From Labilibaculum filiforme (GTDB taxonomy: Bacteria; Bacteroidota; Bacteroidia; Bacteroidales; Marinifilaceae), in the NCBI RefSeq assembly GCF_002843315.1, contig NZ_MVDD01000024.1:1-59750 (forward strand): 59,750 bases of DNA. The letters run 5' to 3'. The notes beneath the pieces were generated by a model. It was not told where the DNA came from and did not search any database. It worked only from the letters and a program-made list of their open reading frames with translations. The translations under genes were made by a program, and so were the position numbers. Below, piece after piece: positions 52,561-59,750 of the stretch (its first letter is position 1; the number at the start of each line of letters is the position of its first letter).

Positions 52561-53881
52561 AACTACTTGAAATTCCTTTAGGAAAGTCTCCAGCTTTTAC
52601 TGGTAAATATGCGCCTTTTGAATTCCAAATAGCTCCATCAATTTTCTTCTCTGTAGATATATATGTAGTAAACAAACTCATATCATTTGGGTCATCAACA
52701 AATACATCTTTTATGTCTGTCTTTAGGTTTTCCACAAATGATTCTCCTTTATTATTATCTGAAATATATGTGTCTCTATGATTTTGAGTCCCCCAAGTAT
52801 CTTCATATAAAGACCTTTTCATATATGCGTGAACTATAATTTGACTGTGATTTGACATTTTTTGAGCTAAACTATTTGATTTTAATGGGTTATTTACAAT
52901 TTCAGAGGAAACACCGATGCCTGTTCTGCAAGCATAAGAGTATAAATGAGATTGATTATTTTTTAGAAAAACATTCTCATTTATTTCACTAAAAATTTTG
53001 TTGTCTAATTCCTGTTTACTAGCATTTTTTCCATCAAGACCAAAAGCAATTACACCTTCATTAGTTTTATCTCTTACATAACCATGAGCAAAAATTTTAA
53101 TTTCAGATATTTTTTTAGACTCTCGATATTTACTCTCCTTGTTAATTTTTATAGAACCTCCATTAATGAAATTAATTAGCTCTTCTACATTATTAATTTG
53201 TATAACTCTTGCTTTTTCGTTGTAAGAATGTATTGCCTTAGAAAAGGCATCTAATTGATTTTTGGTGTACCCATCTTTAAAAATAAGTATTTCTAGATAA
53301 GGGTATTCATTTAAGTTTTCTCTAACCTCCCTAACAGCTTGTGCTGGAAACATTAATTTATTTGCAGAATTCGCTGAGTGTTGTTCTGTTCCAACGATTA
53401 TGATCGTTTCTTTAATAATTATATTAATTATCACACTAACACTTTCTGCAGGACTTGCCACATAAGCATATATCCTTATTTTCTCAGCTTTCTTTGCTTT
53501 GTATTTAAAACAAACTACACCTTCTTTATCTAAATAAGGATTCTCACCTTTTTTATATTCTAAGTCAGTTATTTCTCCATCATCAATTTTTTCCGCCCAC
53601 CAAATATGTTTTATTGGTGACATCGTAGATTTTTGAAATTCTGTAGCCTTAAAAATGTATTCTTGACCTTCTATCATTTCTTCAACAAGTTTTCCTTGTT
53701 CATTAAATGGTCCTTCTACTTTTTTCACTAAAGGCTTTGGCATTTTCAATGAAGTACTTTTACATGTTTTATCATTCTTGGGCTCTCCATTTATGCTTAC
53801 TGTAATTGTCAGTTTACTAAACTCTTCCTTCTTCCTTGGCGGGTTTTCTTTTTCCCGCATTTGAATCGTATTATCACTCAT
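52538..53881 (-). CDS. two-domain protein with a caspase-like (clan CD-like) C-terminal module, candidate effector
   Basis: The 447-residue protein has no signal peptide. Residues about 20-155 form a beta-rich domain with KHIWWAEKIDDGEITDLE and IRIYAYVASPAESVSV, a pattern I associate with N-terminal domains of Bacteroidota secreted effectors. Residues about 160-330 look like a clan-CD fold: strand, IKIFAHGY (His 266-Gly) then, about 50 residues on, SHLYSYACRTGIG (Cys 318), the His/Cys dyad arrangement of caspases, CHAT and DUF4347 proteins. It starts the three-gene unit. Alternatives: a catalytically dead paralogue or a different alpha/beta fold. Confidence 0.6.
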   Translation of the reverse strand: MSDNTIQMREKENPPRKKEEFSKLTITVSINGEPKNDKTCKSTSLKMPKPLVKKVEGPFNEQGKLVEEMIEGQEYIFKATEFQKSTMSPIKHIWWAEKIDDGEITDLEYKKGENPYLDKEGVVCFKYKAKKAEKIRIYAYVASPAESVSVIINIIIKETIIIVGTEQHSANSANKLMFPAQAVREVRENLNEYPYLEILIFKDGYTKNQLDAFSKAIHSYNEKARVIQINNVEELINFINGGSIKINKESKYRESKKISEIKIFAHGYVRDKTNEGVIAFGLDGKNASKQELDNKIFSEINENVFLKNNQSHLYSYACRTGIGVSSEIVNNPLKSNSLAQKMSNHSQIIVHAYMKRSLYEDTWGTQNHRDTYISDNNKGESFVENLKTDIKDVFVDDPNDMSLFTTYISTEKKIDGAIWNSKGAYLPVKAGDFPKGISSSYETYKPQ

Positions 53882-53905
53882 GATTAATTATTTGCAGTCT
53901 GTTTT

Positions 53906-53924
53906 AATGTTTTATACCGCGTGT
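53906..53924. repeat. partial cassette-type repeat at the 5' edge of intron-like copy 2
   Basis: The 19 bases AATGTTTTATACCGCGTGT are identical to 57784-57802, the right arm of the long inverted repeat. Here the repeat stops at the start of the intron-like element, consistent with insertion into that repeat. Confidence 0.7.
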
Positions 53925-54338
53925 GGCCTTGAATGGTAAATTTAATAAAAGTTCTTTTATAATGTTAAGTTTTATAAAAGAAAGTCCAGAGGGTGTAAGT
54001 CCCTTATGCACTAGGGTGACTACTGGAAGCATTAGTCCCGAAATTTGAGAGCAAGGTGGTTGGGCTACGGCGACGCCCTCTCGAATACTTTACTATAAAA
54101 TTATTTTACGAGTCATTGCTCAGAGTCCAATTTTGAGAACGACCATTACACTTGAAAGGTTGAAGAAGCGAGGTTATGAATCGATGCTCGACATTTACAA
54201 ACAAATCACGCCTGTTAGACGTGATTCTTTATTCCCCATAACTTAATCCCGATCACTCGGGACCGTATACAGCCTGTCCCGTTTTTACGGGACAAGGCTG
54301 TGAGAAGTTAGGGGTGGAATTCCCCTAGCTTACTCGAC
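53921..54338 (+). ncRNA. group II intron-like element, copy 2 (no reverse transcriptase)
   Basis: It begins GTGTGGCCTTGAATGG and repeats the body of copy 1 nearly base for base to about 54283. The 3' end differs: CTGTGAGAAG, a 9-bp hairpin (AGTTAGGGG with CCCCTAGCT), then TACTCGAC, a classic group II domain VI and 3' end pattern. A strong CAGCCTGTCCCG/CGGGACAAGGCTG hairpin (54270-54301) precedes it. There is no intron-encoded protein. Antisense to the surrounding genes, it starts inside a cassette-type repeat and ends 13 bases past the stop of the gene at 54352. Confidence 0.55.
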
Positions 54339-54351
54339 TGTGCTTTCGTGC

Positions 54352-54843
54352 TTATTTTACTATAGCTGATAAATCAGTAAGGAAGTCAATATTATCAACT
54401 AATGAATTTAAGCTTTTTTGAGTGACTTTTTTATTGTCAACATCAATATCAAATTTATCAGGAGAAATATCGCTAAATGTTACTTTTCCTACGACTGTAT
54501 CATTTTGAATCATTCTTAAACCTGAACATTGCCAAGTAATTGTAAATTCTTTATCATCCAATGAATAAGCATATATTGATGTAATTTCATCAAATTTATC
54601 AAAGAATTCAAATTCTTCTGAAGGCATGAAATCATAGTTTAATGAATGGTGGGAAATTTCTTTAATGATTCCTTTTTTACCATTGTCTAGAGTTATTATA
54701 TCATCTATTTTGAAAGGACATAATAGCACAGCTTGTTCGTTAAGTAGACCATCTAATTTTTTGCGAATTGGCTTTACGTCCTCAAGAATTATCTTTTTTA
54801 ATCTAGCTCTAGTTTCTTGAATTTCATTTATATTCTCACACAT
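54352..54843 (-). CDS. third gene of the SIR2-HerA operon, unknown function
   Basis: The 163-residue soluble protein has an N-terminal helix (residues 5-40, EIQETRARLKKIILEDVKPI) followed by a beta-rich segment (FKIDDIITLDNGKKGIIKEI, about 45-64, KOW/SH3-like in rhythm) and an acidic C-terminal half. No family recognised. It starts nine bases after the HerA stop and has the same direction, so it is probably translated with the SIR2-HerA pair. It may be an accessory or regulator; not recognised as such. Confidence 0.6.
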   Translation of the reverse strand: MCENINEIQETRARLKKIILEDVKPIRKKLDGLLNEQAVLLCPFKIDDIITLDNGKKGIIKEISHHSLNYDFMPSEEFEFFDKFDEITSIYAYSLDDKEFTITWQCSGLRMIQNDTVVGKVTFSDISPDKFDIDVDNKKVTQKSLNSLVDNIDFLTDLSAIVK

Positions 54844-54852
54844 AACTCTTTA

Positions 54853-56601
54853 TTATTTCGATTGTTTTCTTAAGCCAATTACTGCACTTGAAATATCTTG
54901 TTCAGCCTTATCATTACTCCATTCTTCCCAAAACTTAATTGTTGCACTTTGAGGTTTAATTGTCGGTTCATCTATTATTACTCTTGTAGGTAAAAGCGAT
55001 GAGTCTCCAACGATTAATGCTTCTCCAATATCGAGAATTGGTAGAACATCAGTTAAACCTGAAAGGTTATCTGGAAGAAGTCTTTTTATAACAGCTTGGT
55101 CTTCTGCATTGGATAACCTCAATGAAATAAAGTTATTACATTGACTGAGGACAGTTCTGTTTACTTCTGCAGGTCGTTGGCTGATAACAATTAAACTAAC
55201 TCCATATTTTCTACCTTCCTTGGCAATCCTTTCAAAATTCTTTAGTCCTAGTTCCGAAGCGGAATCTTGGCTTGTTCTTTCAGGAATGTATAAATGTGCT
55301 TCATCACATAATAAGCAAATTGGGTGTCTTTTTTCATTTGTAGTCCATTGTTGAACTGTAAAAATTAATCTTGCAACTAATCCAATAACTAATGGTAAAA
55401 CGTCAGAAGGAACCTCTGAAAAATCAATGACCTTTACCCCAGCTTTCTTTTCATTATTACTGGTACCGTGCATTAAAGAATTACATAATTTATTCATCCA
55501 ATCAATTTCAAGTTCATCATCTGAAATTTGAAACATAAAACCAAGTCTCTTGTCTTGTCTTTTTGCTTCCAAACGCTGAATAAATCTTGTCATTTTCCCA
55601 TTAAATGGCCCTTGTTTTTCTGAATTAGCTCTTGCTCCTTCAACCATTTCATTATCTAAACGAATAATTTCGGCTAAGACATTTTCCATTTTATATGGAA
55701 TTGGACTGTCAATTGTGATACTGTCTTTAAATGTAGTATCTCCTATACTTTCTAAGAACTTAACTTTTTCACTAAAAACTGTTTTGGAAAAAATCATTGC
55801 TTGATTAGGTGCATTACTGTCACTTCTATCTAATAACATTGCTAACATCTCTTCATAGGTCAGAAGCCAGTATGGAAGCATTAAAATATTATTTTCAAGA
55901 TTTCCCTTTTTTCCTAAATCTGATGGATTCGCAATTTTTAGATGTTGAATTCCATCAGCTTTAAAACCTTCTCCACTATATTCTCCATGAATGTCAAATA
56001 ATATTGAATTAGCCATTGGGAGTTTTGCAATCTGCTCAACTAATTTTGCAACACACCAAGATTTTCCTGAACCAGTACTACCAACAATTACCGCATGTCT
56101 TTGAAAGAGTTTGTCTCCATCTAAAAATGCTTCTGCATTTTCATCAATTGAGTATTTACCCAAAGAAAGTGGCACTGCATAATTTTCTTGTGAAGATATG
56201 GTACGCATAAATTTTGTAATGTTTTCTCCGTCTATAGGAAAACAATTTGCCTCAATTTCTGGTACTGTATCTAAAGTGCGTTTAAATACATTTTCTTTTT
56301 CTCCGTGTTTGTCAATTAAAGTTCCAATTAAATTTACTTTTACAATATTCTCTGTTAGCAAGAAATTAGATATTCCTAAATCTTCAGTTACAGGATTTTC
56401 GTCATCCGAAACTTTTCTTGTAATTCGGTTTATTATACCAATTAAGTGTTGTCCTGCTTTTGAGCTTTTTACTGCAATTAAATGATTTACTTGAAGTTTA
56501 CGAAGTTTGTCTAATTCGTCAACTTTTACAATAATTGTGGCAGTATCAACGCTAAAAACAGTGCCGATTGTTGCCGATTCTTCAAATGTAAATATTGCCA
56601 T
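54853..56601 (-). CDS. HerA-type hexameric ATPase (DUF87), anti-phage partner of SIR2
   Basis: The 582-residue protein has an N-terminal HAS-barrel-like domain (about 5-95). The P-loop GSTGSGKSW (about 174-182), Walker B ICLLCDEAHLYIP (about 430-442), sensor VSLIVISQRPAEV (about 466-478) and arginine-rich C-terminal part complete a HerA/FtsK-like motor. Bacterial HerA proteins pair with nuclease or NADase partners in defence. The SIR2 gene is nine bases upstream, as in known SIR2-HerA (Nezha-type) defence systems. ATP-driven assembly would gate the partner. Confidence 0.92.
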   Translation of the reverse strand: MAIFTFEESATIGTVFSVDTATIIVKVDELDKLRKLQVNHLIAVKSSKAGQHLIGIINRITRKVSDDENPVTEDLGISNFLLTENIVKVNLIGTLIDKHGEKENVFKRTLDTVPEIEANCFPIDGENITKFMRTISSQENYAVPLSLGKYSIDENAEAFLDGDKLFQRHAVIVGSTGSGKSWCVAKLVEQIAKLPMANSILFDIHGEYSGEGFKADGIQHLKIANPSDLGKKGNLENNILMLPYWLLTYEEMLAMLLDRSDSNAPNQAMIFSKTVFSEKVKFLESIGDTTFKDSITIDSPIPYKMENVLAEIIRLDNEMVEGARANSEKQGPFNGKMTRFIQRLEAKRQDKRLGFMFQISDDELEIDWMNKLCNSLMHGTSNNEKKAGVKVIDFSEVPSDVLPLVIGLVARLIFTVQQWTTNEKRHPICLLCDEAHLYIPERTSQDSASELGLKNFERIAKEGRKYGVSLIVISQRPAEVNRTVLSQCNNFISLRLSNAEDQAVIKRLLPDNLSGLTDVLPILDIGEALIVGDSSLLPTRVIIDEPTIKPQSATIKFWEEWSNDKAEQDISSAVIGLRKQSK

Positions 56602-56610
56602 AACGTTGTT

Positions 56611-57636
56611 TTACGATATTATTAATTTTAAGTATTCGCCCAATTCCCAATAGCAAGTGTCTTCAATTATAACCTCTCCAAATTTAGAAGAAAAAAATCT
56701 TGTGTCTTTTGAATTTGCTTCTTCAATAAGCATATAGTTATGACATTTATTGTCGATTATTGATTGTTTTGTTTTTGAAGTAAGTTCTTTCGTTATTACA
56801 ATAATTGGCTTATTATTTTTGATTTGTGTAATTAATTTTGGTTGCACATGAATATCATTGAATCCATATCCAATACATAGGAATCCATTAGCTTGTTCAA
56901 TTTCGGAGTCAGCTTGTGTGAATATAGTTCGGTAGGGTTCGTTATGTGTTTCTGAATATTTACTTAAACCAGGCGTAACTATTAAAGGACGATAATCTTG
57001 GGGAATATTTTGTCTATTTGGTAATTGAATAATATCATCTTCTTTTGATTTAAACCAATCTAACGAGCCATGAACCTTCCAAATATTTACTTGTCCCTTA
57101 TATCCTTTTAAAGAAGCTAAATTGTTTGATTGTATACTATTAGAAAAATGCCCTATAAGGTTTTGAGAATATCCAGTACAAATAATTGCCTTAGCTATAC
57201 TTGACGCATATTCAGCCAATCTATCATAGTTTGTCGTAATTATTGAAGCCTTTTTACCTGCTGTATTTAAAAAATATTTTAGAAGATTTGCTAAAGGGAA
57301 ATCAACATCTTTTTTAATGAAATGTTCGTAAGCTTCTAAATCTGCTTGGCTCACTAAACCCCATGTTTTATTTACAATTTCAGCAAGTACATTTGGTCTT
57401 AGTTGAAGTTTTGTAAGTGTTGATTCTAAATCACCAGTTTTATCAAACTCTACTATAAATTCTTCGAATTGCGTTTGGTCATTTGACTCAACAAAATTAA
57501 TTGAGTTTTTTATATGTTCTCCTAAAACCCACATTGAAGGAAGCCTAAAAGGAACAGAAGCTCCACTTCCAAGAATTATCAGCGGAATATTATTTGTCCA
57601 AGCTTGGAGTTGTTTATATATAGCTTCTTTTTCCAT
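56611..57636 (-). CDS. SIR2-domain NADase-like defence protein
   Basis: The 341-residue protein has a SIR2-like Rossmann fold: LIILGSGASVPFRLPSM (about 19-35), IITTNYDRLAEYA (about 136-148), and KVHGSLDWF (about 191-199, catalytic His). A C-terminal GFNDIHVQP...PIIVITKEL segment is typical of defence SIR2 proteins. These deplete NAD(+) or cut DNA on phage infection. It leads the operon SIR2-HerA-163aa. Upstream of its start lies the long inverted repeat. Confidence 0.92.
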   Translation of the reverse strand: MEKEAIYKQLQAWTNNIPLIILGSGASVPFRLPSMWVLGEHIKNSINFVESNDQTQFEEFIVEFDKTGDLESTLTKLQLRPNVLAEIVNKTWGLVSQADLEAYEHFIKKDVDFPLANLLKYFLNTAGKKASIITTNYDRLAEYASSIAKAIICTGYSQNLIGHFSNSIQSNNLASLKGYKGQVNIWKVHGSLDWFKSKEDDIIQLPNRQNIPQDYRPLIVTPGLSKYSETHNEPYRTIFTQADSEIEQANGFLCIGYGFNDIHVQPKLITQIKNNKPIIVITKELTSKTKQSIIDNKCHNYMLIEEANSKDTRFFSSKFGEVIIEDTCYWELGEYLKLIIS

Positions 57637-57677
57637 TCAATGTTTTTCGTTAGTTCTCTGGTTTATTTTTGCATGAA

Positions 57678-57807
57678 GCACAACGTATGGCGGTATGAAA
57701 TGTTGGGGATTGCGGGCTACTTTCCTGTCCAGTTACACCGAACTTGATGCGTGGCAGAATGTTTGAATAACCACCTAAACCCCAATGTTTTATACCGCGT
57801 GTTGTGT
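57678..57807. repeat. long imperfect inverted repeat, cassette/attC-like, between defence units
   Basis: The left arm GCACAACGTATGGCGGTATG...TGTTGGGG (57678-57708) and the right arm CCCCAATGTTTTATACCGCGTGTTGTG (57780-57805, in two pieces) are imperfect inverse copies (shared GCGGTAT, TTGGGG, ACAAC ends) around 70 bases of loop. The right arm encodes the last codons and stop of the DUF262 gene (HAV, TAA). Such folded repeats with ACAAC/GTTGT ends behave like cassette recombination sites in other Bacteroidota, by inference. Confidence 0.65.
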
Positions 57808-58872
57808 GTAGTTATTCTCTACGATTTCTTTTAGTATTTCAAACCTTCTAATGCGATTACTTTTTCTTTGAGTCCCTTCCTGGCATAATGCATAATACTC
57901 ACTAATTAATTCTAAATAACTCGGATTTAATTTACTCTTAATGGTTTCAAGGTCTGAATATGAATTAACAAAATGCTTATATCTTTCAATAATTTGACTA
58001 GAAATTGCACTTGATTGTCTACATACATAATAAGCTAAATTAAATAGTGTGTAAAAGTGAACTTTTTTTGATATAAACTTAGATACTTTTTCATCTCCGT
58101 TTACAATGAGATTAACACAATCTACTATTTCAAAAAATAAACTCTTATCATCTTCGTATTCTTCATATTCTTCATTGAACGTATCATAAGCTTTATTTAT
58201 AGAAGTCTGCGTTACTTCTTCCTCTATTCCAAACCGTATAAATAGTAAAAGACTGCTTATAAACTCAATGTCTTTCATTCTACGGTACTCACTACCAGTA
58301 AACAACCCAATACTTTCCCACAAATCTATTTTAGAAAGCTCATTAGATAATCTTAAGAAAAGACCATTGTATTCAGCATTTCTTAATTCCTGAGGATTTA
58401 ATGTTGTATTTGTACTATTCAGCCTTAAAAACATATTTACAATATCCTCTCTATGAACTTCTACCTTAATAAATCTTACTGAAATTGGATATTTCCATAT
58501 TATATTTCGTTCATCTTCAGTCAGAGAAGAAAATGATTTATTTGCATAAAGAGCATCTTTATTGTCTAGATAGCTTGATTTTAAAGTGAACTTTTCATTA
58601 ATAAAATCAAAAATTGAACCCAATCGTTGTTGTCCATCAATAATGCTTAATTCTGTATTACCGGTAACACTGTCTGTTGCCTGCTCCCATAAATAGATTT
58701 CCGGAATTGCATACCCCATTAGAATCGTTTCTATCAGTTTAGCTTGATTTTTAACCGTCCAGATATATTGTCTTTGAAATGAGTTATCAACTGATAATAG
58801 TTCTTCCTTAATTTGGTCAGTTAACCATTTAACCGTTTTTCTTTCGATGTATATATTGTCAATTACAGCCAT
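57790..58872 (-). CDS. DUF262-family (ParB-like / GmrS N-terminal-like) protein
   Basis: The 360-residue protein has the DUF262 signature: FQRQYIW (about 32-38), PEIYLWEQ (about 57-64) and IIDGQQRL (about 77-84). GmrSD type IV restriction enzymes use this domain for NTP hydrolysis and recognition of modified DNA, coupled to a DUF1524 nuclease, which is missing here. The C-terminal half is helical with an acidic patch (EEYEEYEDDK). It lies four bases after a nucleotidyltransferase-like gene. The stop codon falls inside the inverted repeat, so the repeat supplies the protein's C-terminus. Confidence 0.88.
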   Translation of the reverse strand: MAVIDNIYIERKTVKWLTDQIKEELLSVDNSFQRQYIWTVKNQAKLIETILMGYAIPEIYLWEQATDSVTGNTELSIIDGQQRLGSIFDFINEKFTLKSSYLDNKDALYANKSFSSLTEDERNIIWKYPISVRFIKVEVHREDIVNMFLRLNSTNTTLNPQELRNAEYNGLFLRLSNELSKIDLWESIGLFTGSEYRRMKDIEFISSLLLFIRFGIEEEVTQTSINKAYDTFNEEYEEYEDDKSLFFEIVDCVNLIVNGDEKVSKFISKKVHFYTLFNLAYYVCRQSSAISSQIIERYKHFVNSYSDLETIKSKLNPSYLELISEYYALCQEGTQRKSNRIRRFEILKEIVENNYTQHAV

Positions 58873-58876
58873 AATT

Positions 58877-59485
58877 CTATGTTGTTATAAATTTTTCTTT
58901 AAGTTCTTGAATGCCCTTTAAGTGATAAAGTTCTACCGCCTCCCAAGACTCATATATCCTGTAGTTTATTTCGTGTTTGATACCAAATAATGTCTGATAA
59001 TCCTTATTGAATTTATCTATTTTACCAATCCATTCTTTAAAAAATGGATGAATTGGCTTAGGGTTCTTGATGGAAACAAATTTCCTAAAAATACTACTTG
59101 ATACAAAGGGGTAACCGAAATTTACCTTCTCATTAAATAGTTCAAGATAAGCTTCCCAAAATTTGTGAAAGAATTTACTTGAAACTATAATTAAGTCAAT
59201 ATCAGACACTTTTTTAGGATTCTCGTGTTCAACACAGAATTCTCGAAAATCTTTTTCAGGATTCATACTAAAACCAACTTTGCCACTCCCAACAATACTT
59301 ATATTATTGAAATTAACATCTAAACTTTGAGATACAAACCTTTTAAAATTATCATAAGCACTAGAAGGATTCTTCATTTTTAGAAAATCAGAGAAATACC
59401 AAACATTATTCCCTTGTAAATAATCTAGAAATATATCTTTCGATTCCTTTTGTTTTAAATCCTCTATGAAGTTTTCTTTTGTCAT
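58877..59485 (-). CDS. nucleotidyltransferase-like (Pol-beta fold) protein paired with DUF262
   Basis: The 202-residue soluble protein has the nucleotidyltransferase signature: SIVGSGKVGFSMNP (about 63-76) followed by KVSDIDLIIVSS (about 92-103), i.e. GS...DxD as in MNT/Abi-type enzymes. Flanking regions are helical. It could nucleotidylate or pyrophosphorylate tRNA or protein, as known antitoxin and defence NTases do. It directly precedes the DUF262 gene (4 bases), implying one operon. I know no characterised system of this exact pair. Confidence 0.75.
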   Translation of the reverse strand: MTKENFIEDLKQKESKDIFLDYLQGNNVWYFSDFLKMKNPSSAYDNFKRFVSQSLDVNFNNISIVGSGKVGFSMNPEKDFREFCVEHENPKKVSDIDLIIVSSKFFHKFWEAYLELFNEKVNFGYPFVSSSIFRKFVSIKNPKPIHPFFKEWIGKIDKFNKDYQTLFGIKHEINYRIYESWEAVELYHLKGIQELKEKFITT

Positions 59486-59532
59486 TTAATTATTGTCTTG
59501 CTAATTTCTTAAGCTTGATGCTAATTTTAATT

Positions 59533-59544
59533 ACACACAACGGC
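59533..59544. repeat. repeat-end fragment (ACACACAACGGC)
   Basis: Resembles the ACAAC ends of the inverted repeat at 57678-57807. It lies between the nucleotidyltransferase gene and the partial frame at 59572. Too short to be certain. Confidence 0.35.
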
Positions 59545-59571
59545 AGTCTGTCTAAAAACTCAACAAACTGC

Positions 59572-59750
59572 TCAAATAAGTGTTAAATATAGCTGTTTTA
59601 AGGATACATAAAAATTGATATTGCTTTTATTTTCTGACAGAAACCAAGTTCTTATTTTGGCTAATTTCAACCCTAAGAGCTCCATTAATTCAAGAAAGTA
59701 AGATAATAGCTGTTTTGCCCATTTTATCAGGGCTTTTATGCCAACAATAT
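59572..59750 (-). CDS. partial reading frame running off the window, possible transposase C-terminus
   Basis: The minus-strand frame entering from the right edge reads GIKALIKWAKQLLSYFLELM and ELLGLKLAKIRTWFLSENKS, then NINFYVSLKQLYLTLI and stops at 59572-59574. About 59 codons are open with reasonable composition and helical pattern. The Lys/Leu-rich helical tail suggests the C-terminus of a transposase or another mobile-element protein, but no diagnostic motif is visible here. Confidence 0.4.
   Translation of the reverse strand, partial: IVGIKALIKWAKQLLSYFLELMELLGLKLAKIRTWFLSENKSNINFYVSLKQLYLTLI

Noticed and set aside
54091-54245. A protein-coding gene inside intron-like copy 2 (…ERLKKRGYESMLDIYKQITP…)
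   Set aside because: The frame has no start codon in copy 2 and is short. The third-position bias between copies is noted as a hint only.
51053-54338. A complete composite transposon
   Set aside because: No transposase or terminal inverted repeats are found at the direct copies; only recombination or retro-type insertion is supported.

Overview
The window is low-GC DNA from a member of the Bacteroidota. Supporting signs are many TAnnTTTG (-7) promoters and no clear Shine-Dalgarno sequences, a PorP/SprF plus gliding-type C-terminal domain pair, SprB-like repeats, FISUMP lipoproteins, a three-gene Bacteroides-type succinate dehydrogenase/fumarate reductase operon, butyrate kinase and a sulfatase. 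A marine or sediment anaerobe or facultative anaerobe of the Marinilabiliales (Marinifilaceae-like) is my best guess, not a proof.

Layout. 1-390: the end of an rRNA operon, with two tandem 5S rRNA genes, the second carrying exactly compensating stem changes. 390-5630: gene-poor stretch with a secreted beta-helix lipoprotein, a TIM-barrel enzyme, two tandem small-RNA-like units and a small exported protein. 5670-9269: a probable type IX secretion pair (a PorP/SprF-OmpA fusion and its repeat-rich surface substrate). 9714-16384: dCMP deaminase, S41 protease, a Spy/CpxP-like protein, a 5'-nucleotidase lipoprotein, a broken outer-membrane barrel gene and an alpha/beta hydrolase. 16934-20762: sdhC-sdhA-sdhB, with a frameshifted four-helix-bundle (23S intervening-sequence type) gene and its flanking inverted repeats lodged between sdhA and sdhB. 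20997-33644: envelope and housekeeping genes (RlpA, lipoproteins, TonB-domain protein, CPBP protease, DusB, sulfatase, a tandem pair of exported paralogues, LolC/E-type permease, RbfA). 33854-48163: YqaA-like membrane protein, TrpS, barrel protein, PlsC, a nuclease-like hypothetical, a large PAS/GAF histidine kinase, FISUMP lipoprotein, butyrate kinase, HemN, and a DUF5715-like peptidase.

48248-59750 is an accessory island with every recognised gene on the minus strand. It holds two exported proteins, a CPBP protease, a three-gene candidate effector module (caspase-like/clan-CD-like protein, membrane protein, CHAP amidase) lying between two direct copies of a group II intron-like element, a SIR2-HerA anti-phage-type operon with a third small gene, and a DUF262 + nucleotidyltransferase-like gene pair. 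A long imperfect inverted repeat, resembling cassette-type recombination repeats, separates the SIR2-HerA unit from the DUF262 unit; 19 bases of the same repeat abut the 5' end of one intron-like copy, and a short piece of a similar sequence lies near a partial ORF that runs off the end. I read this island as a site of repeated modular insertion of defence and conflict genes. The DUF262-nucleotidyltransferase pair and the third gene of the SIR2-HerA operon are the best candidates for undescribed biology.
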